DNA of 64,000 nt from Tribonema minus (taxonomy: Eukaryota; Sar; Xanthophyceae; Tribonematales; Tribonemataceae), in contig JAFCMP010000103.1 in assembly GCA_017506865.1 (NCBI GenBank), positions 186,001 to 250,000 on the forward strand, given 5' to 3'. The translations under genes were made by a program, and so were the position numbers. Shown here in pieces: positions 34,549 to 47,200 of the stretch. The notes under the pieces are model-generated. The model saw nothing but the letters and a program-made list of their open reading frames with translations, had not been told where the DNA came from and did not search any database. The first letter of the stretch is position 1, and each line of letters starts with the position of its first letter.

Positions 34549-35264
34549 CTAGTATGCGGTTTTCAGCTGTTGAAAGTGCTGCACATATGCCTCGCGCAGC
34601 CACTCCTCTGCCGTTTGGAAGCCGATGCCTTTCACGAGCTTAGGCTCCAGCCCCTCCAGCACCTTCTTGTCAATTGCCGACCATGGCAATACTACACATG
34701 GCATCATCTCCTGCAGCTCCCTTGGCAACAGTATCAAGCTCTCAGGATTCCAAGGCGCAAATGCATGCTTGCAGTCTTTGCAGTTGTACTGGAAGCCCAT
34801 TAGATAATAATTTCCATGCTCACCGTACACCTTCGTCCATATGGATCCCAGCCCTCGCGCGTAACCTTATCTACACACTTGTACTTCGGGCAACAAGGCT
34901 TCCTGATTCTGCCATTACTTGCGTACTCGGGGCACACCAAGAACACCTTTTTGGCGTAGTATAGCCCAGGCGGTGAAGGACCGGCCGGCATGGCAGGCTC
35001 AGGAGGGTAAAACCACATTGAGTCAAAAGTGTAGGAGCCCTTCAGCCTGCCGTGCTGATCACCGTGCCCTACCAACGTCACCACTTTGTCAACCTTCTTT
35101 CGTACATCTGCGAAGAATTGCAGTTGGGCTGGTGACCTGCAGCCGTCAGCATCGGGCTCAACGGGAGTTCTAGCCACCTCAAGACTTGATGCGGTCTCAC
35201 CGGGGTTGACGCCAACTCTGTTCTTTTGACTGCTGTTGTGCAGTGTCACTGCCCTCGTCTTCAT
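34549..35264 (-). pseudogene. DUF6729-like zinc-binding protein, one frameshift
   Basis: Two overlapping minus-strand frames read as one protein of about 240 residues. The first part has SMWFYPPEP, CPEYASNGRIRKPCCPKYKC and REGWDPYGRR. The second has YLMGFQYNCKDCKHAF, LILLPRELQEMMPCVVLP and an ending TAEEWLREAYVQHFQQLKTAY. The Cys pairs, the GW…R step and the LP..L motif are typical of a domain I recall as DUF6729, common in algae and fungi and often tied to DNA transposons. The two frames overlap near 34800-34830, where a single-base shift is needed. It could be a decayed transposon gene or a host copy. Confidence 0.55.
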
Positions 35265-35269
35265 TGCGG

Positions 35270-36380
35270 GGGGGTGAAGGTGTCGGCGATGCGCTCAGCG
35301 GCATCTTTTCGCTGCACAGCGCGGACCATTCCGTGGCGGTGCCTGCACCAGTGCCCCCTCTTGCGATGCGGTGCGCGAGGCGCAGCAGCAGCAGCAGCTG
35401 ATGTGCGCGGCGCGCAGCTTTATGGCGGCGCCTGCGCCAGGGCCCCTTCCCGGACTGCGCGGCGCAGCGTGCACGCCACAACCTGCACCCTAAGGCTTGT
35501 AGTGCCTGCGCCGGCGTCCCTCCCTGCGCGTAGCGAGCGCGCCGCGGCTTGCGCATGGCGGCGCTCATGCGGGCATCTTTAACGTATTTTCACATCCACT
35601 TTAACTGCCATTTCGATGCCAAATCAAATGCGCAATAAAATAGGTGATTCAGCAAGAACTGGTGGTGGAAAGGGGACAGCTGCAGACATCTGCTTAGTAA
35701 CATGACTCATGAGACAGCAGCATTGCTGCACCAACTCTGGGCACTTGCATGGGGATTTCAGTCAGGTTCAGTAACTAACGTAGGCTAACGCGCAGCAAAC
35801 TTCACGTGCCCATGGTCTGGTATTGGAAAGATCTGCAAGCCCTTTTTTTTGTGTGGACAACATCACAAGGATCTGCCGGTGGCTCTGGTCGGACAGAGGC
35901 ATGTGTAAGTAGCGCTGGCATAAGGCGCGCTACGCAGCCAAGCATCTCCGAACTCAGAGCAGCAGCACAAAACGCTGAGGGTTTATCAAACACTTGCGTT
36001 TTTGGCCCAGGTGTGCCGTGCTACCTCGCGCGGTACGCTGGCATACTCGGTGGCAAGGCAACATGGTGATCCGAGCTGATTGGCACAATACTCGAGCTTG
36101 GTGGTTTTATAAGGTTTCCCGCTGCATCGACCACGTTTGCACATGCGTGGAACGCCAAGGAACCACACACAGTTGAAGGGGACATGCGGGTATATGGCCA
36201 TCTGTGAAGGCTGTGTGATACTCAGCAGAGGACATAATCCGAGCAAACAGCAAACCATGTCGTCGCCAAGCTGTACACGCAAGAGCAATGTCGTTGTCAC
36301 ACAAAATGTGCAGTGATGTTACACAGATCTAATAGAGAGCTGTCGGGCCTCAATGAAGGCACGCATTCATGACGTCAGTT
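35270..36380. other. No gene seen
   Basis: GC-rich sequence with short GCAGCAGCAG tracts up to about 35560, then unremarkable sequence. Confidence 0.3.
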
Positions 36381-36384
36381 TGGC

Positions 36385-36660
36385 TGCAGCCAATCTCAGC
36401 GCATCCGGTTGATGAAGTCACTATGTGAAGTTGGTGTGCCAAGCGCCTGATCGTGCTTTGCAGTGGTGACGATCGATCCTGCTAACGACAACGCGGATCA
36501 CTCATACACAAGGCGGACCTCTCAGGGTCATACGCCAGATATAAGCATCTGGCTGCCTGCAATCTCAGCGTGCATGGTTGACAAAGACGCTATAGCCACC
36601 TTCAAGTTGGCTCCTGCTGGCAATGACGCCGATCACTCGTACACAAGTCGGACCTCCACC
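36385..36660 (-). repeat. Downstream copy of the hypothetical gene's coding end
   Basis: The end coding for EVRLVYE plus stop at about 36635 recurs near 36494, about 146 bp downstream on the minus strand. The adjoining sequence (GGCTGC(A)GCAATCTCAGCG) is doubled as well, near 36385 and 36550. Confidence 0.6.
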
Positions 36661-37111
36661 ATATGCGTCATGCGTCCTGAGCCGGTGACCTGATAGATCA
36701 TTGCGAGCTGCTGCTGGGTGATGTTGGCGTTCTGCAGGGACGATGTCCAAGCTTGGCGGTGTATGCGGACTTTGATTTCCTCCAATTGATCGATCGTGAG
36801 GCGCTCCCATGCCAACACCCCTGGGCTTACAGGTGGCACTCCCGATGCTGCAATCAGCCAATTCCTGAAATTAGCCACTGACGCAGTTTCGGATGCACCA
36901 AAAGCCACCGGTGCGTTTGGCAGATGCAAGGCGGCGTGCACGATGGCAGGATCGCCCAGCATTATGAACAATCCTGGATCTTGTTCGCTGTGCACCTGCT
37001 GTGAGATCGAGTTCAACAGATGCACGGCGTCTGCTGTCAGTGCAGTTCGGACGTGCTCGGGACAGCTGATGGAGGGACGCAGTATCGCGAGGCCGAACCG
37101 TCTGAAAGCAC
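36633..37111 (-). CDS. Hypothetical protein, terminal exon
   Basis: The minus strand is open from an acceptor (CTTCGCAG, exon start 37111) to a stop at 36633. It codes for about 159 residues, including RPSISCPEHVRTALTADAVH, LFIMLGDPAIVHAALHLPN and IYQVTGSGRMTHMVEVRLVYE. Composition and lack of stops look like real coding, but I do not recognise the family. Its 3' end is copied downstream. Confidence 0.45.
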
Positions 37112-37209
37112 CTGCGAAGAGGAGGCGCACGTACAGGCAGTACATAACCTTCTCAGTTCGCCGCCTTGCATGTGATGCTGCAGATGGCGTTGTCAGCGAA
37201 TACGGTTAG

Positions 37210-38340
37210 AAAAGCCTGTGCGCTTGTGTCAGATATAACTGAGAGCCTTACTCACTGCTTGTACACTGCCGTTCAACGGCCTACGGACGACAATGCACAC
37301 TGGGACAGCTGGAGCAATCTCAGAAGCGGCATATGCCCGGTGAGCGTGTTTGTGAAAATGGTTATTGATTGAGTGCACAATGTGTATTTTAGGCGGCGCA
37401 AGAAGAACATGGTGTGCAAGAAAAATGACGACAACATACACCCCACATAACGAAGTTCAACACTAGCTTGCCTTGGCAACGGCAGCAGACACACGTCACA
37501 TCGGTTGGGCATACTTATGTTGTTGAAGATTGACCACAGGCAGCGAGCTGCGGCAGTAGCGGCAGCAGGAGCCCAGCTGGCAGGCAACAGCATGCCAACA
37601 GTTCCTTCAGAGCAATTTTGACAATCATGGCTGTCAACGCCTACAACCGTGTGGAGTTCGGGTTAACGCTCAGCGTTATTCTAGGATGTTTGCTCACGCT
37701 CAGCGTCAAATTGTGTGTGTGACAATCGAGAGGTGCGTGAATCCGACAAACCTGCGGCCGAGATACTGCATTGCATTTTGAGAATTCGCGATGACCGTGA
37801 TCACTTAGCGAGGCTTACTTGTGAACATCACGGCTGCCTTGTCCAGCAGCAGCTCAAACCAGCTCCATTGTTCCTCGTGCTCCAGCTCCTCGTCCATTAC
37901 TACGCTCTCAGACGCTGCTGCCTTCACTGAGCCCGAAGAACACACACACCTCTTTTTCTTGCAACCCTTCCCCCTATTGACCCTTGGGAGGGGGGCATGT
38001 AGAGGGGGAGTCCCCCCACAAGGCTGCACACACGTTTATTTGCAGCGGATACCCTAAAAGTTGCGCTGCCGCTGCTGGTGCGCGAGTGCTGCAGAAGGCA
38101 GTCAATAGGCAGGCTGCTGTTGCATGTCCAGCGTGCTGTGCAAACAATTTCTGATTCACGAGAGCCGCCACCTGCCTGAGCGCCAGGCACAGTGGAAGGC
38201 AGCAGTGCTTTTCGCTAATGAGCGAAGCTGCTGCCGGTCAGCGGCAGGTGCCGCTCGGTGACATCGCTCACAATGCCAAGGCTAGTGGAACAACGGAGCA
38301 GCAGGGCAAGCGTCGGCGCTATGGCGCGGCGATCAGGTGA
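37210..38340. other. No gene seen
   Basis: I see nothing that can be supported as a gene or known repeat. Confidence 0.3.
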
Positions 38341-38356
38341 TTTCTTCGGTGCAACT

Positions 38357-38359
38357 TCA

Positions 38360-38408
<49 letters not shown>

Positions 38409-38635
38409 CATGCGCAAGTATCATGGCAGCCATGCACTTCAAAATCCTCCACAACGCTGCTACAGCAGGTGCAACAACCCCAGCAACATACCAGCAGCAG
38501 CAACTGCTGTTGCTTCATGCGCATCATGGCAGCCATGCACTTCAAAATCCTCCACAACGCTGCTACAGCAGGTGCAACAACCCCAGCAACATACCAGCAG
38601 CAGCAACAGCAGCAGCAGCAGCAGCAGGCACAGCA
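38357..38635. repeat. CTG/CAG tracts and a ~101 bp tandem duplication
   Basis: A (CTG)n run at 38360-38403 is followed by two copies of a ~101 bp segment (starting CATGGCAGCCATGCACTTC at 38423 and 38524), then a (CAG)n run at 38597-38632. A short (CTG)n run also occurs at 39637-39665. Confidence 0.9.
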
Positions 38636-39754
38636 GTTCAGTCTCCTCCTGGCCATTGGGGATATTTGTCACGCATGATCTTGTCTACAGTAGGCAACAC
38701 CAAAAGAACACGTACTACATCTGTCAGACACCTTTCACGGCAGCTGCTGCTGCGGTGCACTGGCTGGTCGCCTTGAGCAGCACACGATGCAAGGAAGCCA
38801 GCAGGCAACCTGGTTTTGCTGCCTCACGGCCGCTGCTGTACTACACAACAAGCCACTGGGCCGCCGCGCAATTGCACTTTTGGTATTTTGGACGGCACCT
38901 GTCCATCTACACCATTGACTGTCACCCTGTCCCACACAGCCACAATGAGAGTAGTCACGATGATGCATTAGCGCTATCCCAGCAGTTGCCCGTATACGGG
39001 TCGAGCCTGAGTTGGTGCATGGTGAGGTGACACCGAAAATGGTGACGTGCGCTGAACAGCATGCACAATTGTTGCGAACGCTGTACACTGGTCCTGGCGC
39101 TCGCTCGACGCGCAGGCGCCTTCGGTGGAGTCATCTACACGGGCCACGGCCAGAGCACTCCCAGGGCCACCGCCCCTGGTGGCGGTGACGGCCCCGCGCT
39201 CAGCGCCAGCGGCACTGTCTTCACGCACCACGCTGCCTCCTACACGGGCGGCGCCATCTACTTTGAGTACGCCTCTGCGGCCAGAACCACTGCCTGCACA
39301 TTCGCCGGCAACGGCGCAGCCAGTGGCGGCGAGGTGTTCCTGCAGCCGCTCGCACGTCTCGCCCTCTCCGCCGCAGCGTTTGTCGGCAACACGGCTGGAT
39401 TGGCGATGCGGTCGCGTGGGTGGTGCAGCTGCTGTAGCCAACATTGTACGTGAGTAGATGAGGTTTTGTGCTGCTACATTTCAGTACCTGGTGGGTGCGT
39501 GTAGGGCTGGCTATGCTGTGGCGAACACTCAGTCTGGCTTAATAGCACCTTGAAAGCCTTGATAAACGCATGCAGCTTTGCCCACGGCAGCAGCAATCAG
39601 ATTCGGCAGCAAGCATAAGAGCAAGCACTTGCAAAATGGCGCTGCTGCTGCTGCTGCTGCTACTGCTACAACAGGAACAGCTGCTGCTGCCTGTAAAGTA
39701 TGTGTCGTCTTTCGCCTACTGCTGGAATCAAAGTGCAGCTTCTCAGTGTGACCA

Positions 39755-40107
39755 TGTTGGAATCAGGAAATGACCGGCCAGGGACGCCCACAGGCAGGGC
39801 AGACAGCAGGCACTATAGAGAGTCGCACTGCTGAGAATGTGAAGTGAATCAGGATAAGTGGGCAAGCTTATCACTGGCTACAGTTATGCGGTGCAGGGTC
39901 ACAGCATATTCTTCAGAGAGTTCTGGGCCTCCCCACATGTTCTGGCACTTTCCATGTTGCTCTCTAGAGCTGGTTCCTTCTTAGGATATACTTTGCTTGC
40001 CCAGCTATCCTAATTCACTTCACATTCTCAGCAGTGCGACTCTCTATAGTGCCTTCTGTCTGCCCTGCCTGTGGGCGTCCCTGACCGGTCATTTCCTCAT
40101 TCCAACA
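39755..40107. repeat. 113 bp inverted repeat (hairpin) in an intron
   Basis: Arms 39755-39867 and 39995-40107 are inverted copies with about six mismatches by eye, around a 127 bp loop. The right arm ends at the acceptor of the exon at 40111 (CCAACACAG), so the left arm is a mirror copy of that intron end. Confidence 0.9.
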
Positions 40108-40889
40108 CAGATGGCCCTGGCGCCGCGGTCCTGCTACAGGGCACAACTCTGCGTGTTCGCTGCGACGCCGCCACGGTGCACAGTGGCAGTTCTGCGCGGT
40201 GCTGCTTTGCGTCCGCTGGCGACAACAGCGGCACCGGCACGAGCGCGCGGTGCGATGATGTCGACGCAGGTTACGGCACAGATAGGTGAGTGCTTTCACG
40301 CTGTCTGTTTTTCAACTCTGAATCAACCATAACCCTCAACAGTCGCAAAAGGTACCAGATTAGACTGAGTAGCCTCTGCTTGCTGCGGGCATTGGCATCC
40401 AGTGCAATAGATGCCATTTCCACATTACCATTGCCACAGGGACAGAGTCTCAGCCAATCTGCTTGTATGCCATGTAGGGTGTGCAGGCGTCAAGTCACGT
40501 TGACAGGCATAAGTCCACAGTGAACGAACCATAAGAGGCATGTGCGAGATGCAATGCAGAGCACGAAGGCGTCCTCGCTCTGTCACAACCCCCGCTGCGC
40601 CGCGTCCTCGCACGGCGGCGCGCTCCCATTGCGCAGGCCGTGCTGCGTCATCGGCGAGTACGCCACGAGCGACGCCCAGTGCGTGCACTGCGACGCGTCG
40701 CAGACCAACTGCACCGCCCTCGGCACGACCACGGCGACGCTGCCGCTGCTGGCGGGCTACTGGCGCGAGAGCCTTGTTAGCGCGCTGATACGGCCGTGCT
40801 GGAATGCAGACGCGTGCAGTGTGGGGGCGCCCACAGGCGAGGACGGCTGCGTCAACGGCTACTGTGCCGCTGGCTACCAGGGCCCATGT

Positions 40890-42310
40890 GAGAGTGGAAG
40901 CGGATCTATGACTGATGTTGGCCTCCGCACACCTGTGTCAGTTGAACTGATTCAGCCACTCACTGAGTCCAAACCATCAAACTGCCATGTTTGATCAGGG
41001 TTGTTGATGGTGTATTGACGCCAAATCACGTCAGATTAAGCAAGTAAGTCACTGCAATTCCTAAAGAATATCAGATGACGGCATACTTCAAGTCGAGCTG
41101 TGATGTACTTCAACACAAGCTTGTGTTGCCATCATGCTCTCTGGCCACAAGCATCATCGTACGCTGCAGGAACGCGACACTGCATGCACAGTGCGTTTAC
41201 TTTTATGCACAATGCGCGTAGCAGTTTGACTGTGCATGTAATTGTGCATGGCCGTGGGCAGGTGCAGTCGCGCTTGACAGTTCAGCGTCACGCACAAGGT
41301 CTGTGCACCTCTGTAGGATGGGAGGGCATCATCTGTCTGCTTTCTGCAAATATATATGAATGGTTTCTGCCAGCCACCTGCGAGGTGCAGCTCGGAGAAT
41401 GCGAGCACAGACCTTACGTGCCCGGCACTTCTCCACACCAGCGAAAGCTACAGTCATGGTGTACCCATGCCAGATGCTGATGTTGGTTCTTTATTGGCAG
41501 ACAAGCTACTGTAGGCGAGAGGCGCTCACGAGAAGCACAAAATATATGTATATATATATGTTGAAGTTTTCAACGCTCCGAAGGTGAGAATGTGTTGAAG
41601 TTGAACTTCAACTGAACTTGCTTGAAGTTGGCCGTAGCCGTATATGCCTTAAGTAAGTCTTACAGAGTGACGTTTGTAATTACGCCCAAGTAACCATGTC
41701 GATGCGTCGTAATTCACAACCCTGTCTTTGATGGCGAGCATGGATATAGTAGAATGCGAATGCAACCGACCTGCTACACTGATTGAAGTTTGGCAGGAGC
41801 ACAACATTAGCCACCACAGAATACGAACCCAACCTCAGAGGCTCAAGCGAGGCAGTCAGTCGCCTATGCCTACTGAGCAATCCAAAGTCGAGAATCTATA
41901 TATATGCCGCTCCTGAAGTTTGAGTTGGGGCCCCCCATGGGTTCTGTTAGGCACCTTACAATCAGTCATTCAATGAAACAGGTGTGATGCACCGCATCTC
42001 ACACAAGCAGCACTCCAACCCCAGTGTGGTGACTGAGCTGCAGCTGCAGCATCTATATACTCCATCCTCTCCTATTTGTCCTGAGCTTTGCGAAGTCCAC
42101 ATTGGGGCCATGCCCATGCTTCCCAGCGCTGCCGCCTCGGTGCATTGCGCAGCGCTTGCACTGTGCAGTGTGTCAGAAGTGGTTTTTGTCCCTTTCGCCT
42201 GTCACAGCGCTGCCGTCACCGCCACCGCTGGCTATTCTCTGTATGCATGTCTTGTGATCTGCAACTGACTAGCTCAACCACCTCCTGTTCACCCCCACGC
42301 GCTACTGCTT
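40890..42310 (+). other. Long intron of the surface-protein gene
   Basis: About 1.4 kb without coding sequence I can support. It has a cluster of CTTGAAG/CTTCAA words near 41590-41640 and a short TATATATG stretch at 41545-41560. Confidence 0.4.
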
Positions 42311-43927
42311 CAGACTGCGCCGTGTGCGCCGCGACCTACACGCGCATGGTGGGGTACCGCTGCATCGCGTGCGACGGCAGCGCCGCCGCGCTTAGCGTGG
42401 TAACAGCAGCGACGGCGCTTGTGCTGCTCGGCCTCGTAACGCCGTAGACACCGCCACAGGCGCTACAGCAGACTCGCAGAGTGTATGGCTCCTGCTGACG
42501 GGCTGCGCGGCGCGGCTGGGCGGCCGCGTCATGACCGCCCTAAGCGCGCTGCGCGTGCCCGTCGTCGTGCTGCAGATCGTCACGCAGTTTGTCGCCATCA
42601 CCGTCGCCGCGCTGCCGCCGCTGTACCACGCGTTTCTGCAGTGGGTCAGCTTTGTGAACCCCGACATCCGCTGGGCTTTCACGCTCGGCTGCCAGCTCAA
42701 CGTGGACTTCTACACCACGCTGCTGGTGTCCACGCTGGCGCCCATAGCGCTGCTCACCGCGGCCGTTGCTGCCTATGGCTGTGTGGCGCTCGCCCACCGC
42801 TGCCGGCCGCACCGCCGCCGTGCCGCTGCGCTGCTTGGCAAGGCGCGCATCCGAGTCATGCGCTTTGCGCTGGTCTTCACCTTCCTGATTTACTCAGGCG
42901 TGTCGTCGGTGGTGTTTCAGGCGTTCGCCTGCGATGCGCGACGGCACGGGTGAGAGCTATCTGCGCGCCGACTACTCCATCCGCTGCCACACGCCACAGC
43001 ACCGCGCCTATCAAGCCTACGCCGCGGTCATGGTCGTGGTGTATCCAATCGGCATCACTGCGCTGTACGCGCTCCTGCTGTTCCGGCAGCGCTCCGCCAT
43101 GCACCACCAGCTCCGCTCATCGGAGCAGCTGAGCCGCAAGACCACCGCAGCGTCTTCGCAGAGCGTGGCGGCCCCCATGGCCACGGTCAACGACGTCAAT
43201 CTGCACCTCCGGCACGCCAGCGGTGCTGAGGTCTCGCCATTGCCAGCGCTAGACAGCGCTCAATAAGGTCAGGGCGTCGCCAGCGCCAGCGGTGCGCGCA
43301 CGTCCGAAATTGAGTTCCTGTGGAGGCCCTACACGGAGGTGGCGTGGTGGTGGGAGCTGCGTAGTGCATGAGGCGGCTGCTGCTTACCGGCCTGCTGGTT
43401 TTTGTGCTGCCTGGGGCGCCGGGGCAGAGCGCCGTGGCGTGCACGCTTACATTTGCAACGGGACTGGCATGTGGGCTCGTTCGCCCCCACCGCAGCCCCC
43501 TCGACCACAAGCTGTACGAGCTGGGGCTCGTCATCATGTTTTTCTCCATGTTTTCCGCGCTGCTCATGTCCAGCAGCTTCGCAGACATCGATTCCACCAG
43601 CCAGCACGTGCTGTCCATTGTGCTGATTGTGCTGAACGTGGTGCTGCTGGTGGCAGCGATGGCTCAGCTGCTGCTCTCCGGGCTACAAACGGTGAAGCCC
43701 CTGACCAGGGAGCTGTCTTCATGGCACACGGCACTGATGCGCAACAGCTCAGTGGCAAATGAATCGTCAGTGCATGATGTTTATTGGAGGAGCACATCTG
43801 TGCTGCTGCAAGGTTACGCTGTATCGTTGGTTTCGATTGCTCCTGTCGGTTCCACTGGCACTTGTGCGTACGAACGAGCCTGCGCACATAGATGTCTTGG
43901 AGGGCAAGGCCACTGCGCGCATCAGTA

Positions 43928-43958
43928 GCCCTGAGCGAGAATTAATACAAAATACTAT
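43928..43958 (+). mobile_element. LINE-A tail remnant
   Basis: GCCCTGAGCGAGAATTAATA followed by CAAAATAC matches the LINE-A 3' end in plus orientation. Only the tail is present. It lies just after the stop of the surface-protein gene. Confidence 0.6.
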
Positions 43959-44280
43959 GAGGTACATTTTTTGACATGGGTTACTTGAATTGATACAACG
44001 TCGGATGTTCAACACGACTCAACCTTTCGCAGCAGGTAGGTAGGTACGTACAGGTGTCATCCTGCTCACCGCGTACGCACCAATGGTGACACCACTCATT
44101 CTTTGTATGCACCAGGCACTGTAGTTGTGTTTGGTGTGTAGAGCTGTTGCTGTCCGTATGCACATGGCTGGTATGCTTGATGCAGTTCCTGCCATTGTAA
44201 TCAACCATGATGCTTCTGTGAATGTAAATTAGTGTTGTGAAAATCATGCAACTTGGACATTCATGCATACATGTACTTTT

Positions 44281-47200
44281 TATTAATTCTCGCTCAGGGC
44301 GCGAAAAAGCCCAGATGATTGGCATCTAGCTGTAAGGAATCTACATGTCGTATGACAGTCTGAAAGTGTCGCAACGACAACCACTCAAACGCCGCCGCCG
44401 CCAAATGGCATCTCGGGGTCCTCCCCTACGTCCTCCTCCATGTGCCCCCCTCCCCTGGATTCTGCCATGTGTGTCATGACACGGCCAGAGTACGCCATGT
44501 GGAGCGCTGCCGACAGTGCCGAGCGTAAGCGCGCCAGGGCGATGCCCTTGAGAGCTTTAGGGCGCGCTCCTCCGGGCACTGACATCCTGCTGGCATACTC
44601 CGTCGCCACAGCCTCCAGCAACTTCCGCCCTTGCTCCCCGATGCTGCCAAATGACCCTATTGCCAATGTGGCAAGTTTGTAGCAATTCTGATCATAATGA
44701 CCAGAATAGTGGGTAGTCTTGGCGGCCTCTTGGTCGCGGCAGCATCGCTCGGGGTCTGCTGCAGTCTTCGCCGCCCGCGACGCCACCTGTGCCTCGAAGC
44801 AGGTAACGTCCACCATGAGCGGTAGGTGGCGTGTCGGGTCGTCGTAGCCGGTCACCGGGAAGGCGTCGGCAGGCAGCACGATGTCCATCCTGCGACTCCC
44901 CGGCGGCCCGGCGGACCCCAGAAACGGCGTGTAGTCCTCGTCCACCAGTCCCGTTTTGAGGTATTGCCGCAGGAGGCGCTGCGTGGCCCTCTTGACGCTA
45001 TTGTGGACAATGGTGTCGTGCGCCTTGACGCGTGGCGCTTGACACAGCCGTGCATGCAGGGTGCCGCCCGGCGACTTCCCGCACAGCTTGCAGCCTGCCG
45101 TCTGCTCCTCTACTCCGATGGCGCGTTTGACGGCCAGCTGCCAGGATAGGCCATCGAACGAAGCCGTTGTGGAGTACATGGGCTCGTTGAGGAATGCCAT
45201 GCCGATCGAGTGCATGTGGCGCTGCGACCGGAATCGAGCAAGTGCTTGCGTGCGTTGCGTGCCCTGCGGCAGCTGTTGCAGGTCCGCCTCCACCTTATCT
45301 GCAAGCTCGGTAGCGACGGCATCTGCAAGCGCACTCTGATTGGGGCGCTTCAGGCTACACTGCAACTGCAGAGCACTGGCGTCAAGTACGCAAGCAGCAT
45401 CCGCACCAGTGCCACCACCTGCTGTCGGCCGCAGCGGCGGCTGCTGCGTAGGTGGTTGCTGCTGCAGTGGCGTTAGCGCTGGTGGCAGTATATGTTCCAG
45501 CTTGTCACCTGTTGCTGCACGTAGAGATGTGGCAGCTGTGGCGATCGTCCGCATGAGGGGCAGGCGCGCCACCTCTGCTGCTGCTGCGCCTTGTAGCATT
45601 GCTGGTGTGGAACGCGCAGCGCCTGCATTGACGGCTGCCGCTGCTGCGTGCGCTGGTGCTGCAGCTGTGCCGCCTGCCGTTGCTGCTGCTGCCAGTGGTG
45701 TTGCTGCTGCCGCAGGTGTTGGTGCAGCACCTGCCGCATTGGCCGCTGCCACCGCCATTGCCGCTGTCGCAGCCGGCACGGTTGCGGCGCCGCCTGCCGA
45801 CGCTGCTCCTGTTGCAGGTGCTGCAGCAGCCCTTAGGCTAGTAGGGCCTGTAGCAGCTGTATTGCCTATGCCCGCAGCCGCTGCTGTTGATGCTGCAGTT
45901 AGTGATGCCGCCGAGGCCACTTGAGGTGCAACATGTGCTGCCGCTGCTGCAGCAGCCTCTGATGCTGGAGCAGCTGCTGCTGCCGCCGCTGCTGCTGCCG
46001 CCGGAGTAGTTGCGCCGTGCGCCGCCGCTGCTGCTGCTGCCGCTGGTGCCGCCTGTGCTGCCGCCGCGGCCCCTGATCCAGCGGCAGCTGCGTCGTGTGT
46101 TGCCAGAATGGCTGCGCCATAAGCGCGGCCAGCCGCTGATGCAGTTGCCGCTGCCGGAGCGGTCGCGCCTCCACTGGCAACCGCCGCTGCCGCTGTAACA
46201 GTTGCCGCTGCTGATGCTGCTGGTGCTGGTGCTGCTGCCGCTGCTGCCGGTGCCGCTTGTGTTGCCGCATCCTCAGCAGCGTTGTCTGCAGCCGCTTGAG
46301 GAGCCGCCTGCTGCAGCACCCCCGCCCATCCAGAGAGTGCTGGTTGCAGCGCTTGCAACGTGCCCGCCACATACGCAGCATCAGCGATGTCGCAGGCGCT
46401 GGTAATGCCAAGGCCGCCATGCCGTGTTGGGAGTCGCGCTTGCTGTAAGGCTGGGCCGTGCGCTGCCAGATGGAAGTGGGCCCCACTTTGCTCAAACTGG
46501 CGCCAGGTCTGGCCTGGTGGCTGCAGGCCCATTGAGTGCTCAAGCACCCACTGCGTGACCCGATCCCACTCCTTGGCGGCTGGCGCTGTCTGCGTAGTGG
46601 GAATGGTGCGCAGGCAGTACGTCATGCGAGGCACCACGCAGTAGCGCAGTAACCTGAACATAGCCCTCGGAGATGTCAGGCGCGCGCATCGCTCTGCAAA
46701 TCGAGCCCCTGCCCCGCCTGCACCCGCTTCCCTGCGCAGCCATGCGTCCACAAAGCTGCTGTGGCCCACCGGCACCCCCAGCAACACAGCTCCACGGTTC
46801 TGATTTTCATCCGTATCCCCCACTAGCTGAACGCCCAGCTGCTGCAGCAGTTGCCGCTCGTGGTCTGTCACCACATGCCCCCTGCCAGGCAGCGCGCGTG
46901 ACTTGGTGAGGTTTAGCTCCAGCCCCACCTCCGCAAAGTGTTGTTTGAGCTGCGCCACCGCCTGTATGTCATCCTGAGTCAGCGTGCAAGCGCCTGTTCG
47001 GACGTTGGCATCGTCCATGTAGGCGCCCATCCGCCTCCGCGCGCGCTGCGCAGCCGCCGCCTCATTGAACCGTTTCAAGCACTGAGCAATGGCGCCGCAG
47101 AAGAGCATCGGTGCCGCGGGGTCCCCCTGCTTAAACCCGCGCTGAGACATGATGATGCGCGTGGAGCCGTCAACGTGCTGGAACAGCAGGCGTGGCCGAG

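Larger units (their letters stand above)
39115..43928 (+). pseudogene. Beta-helix (POMP-type) plus multi-membrane surface protein gene, frame broken
   Basis: Exons recognised: about 39115-39395 (GGVIYTG, GGAIYFEY, ACTFAGNGAASGGEVFLQ: polymorphic-outer-membrane-type repeats), 40111-40285, 40560-40887 (Cys-rich, ending GYQGP), 42314-about 42437 (CAVCAATYTRMVGYRCIACDG), then 42485-43928 with several membrane helices. Motifs such as YLRADYSIRCHTPQHRAYQ and FLWRPYTEVAWWWEL are typical of large algal and oomycete surface proteins of this build. The membrane part has a one-base shift near 42945, an in-frame TAA at 43264 and another shift near 43365. It is either a young pseudogene or affected by assembly errors. 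Function is unknown; location would be the cell surface. Confidence 0.65.

Noticed and set aside
38357-38640. Poly-Ala or poly-Gln protein
   Set aside because: The CTG/CAG tracts are open in several frames, with no flanking exon borders or conserved sequence.
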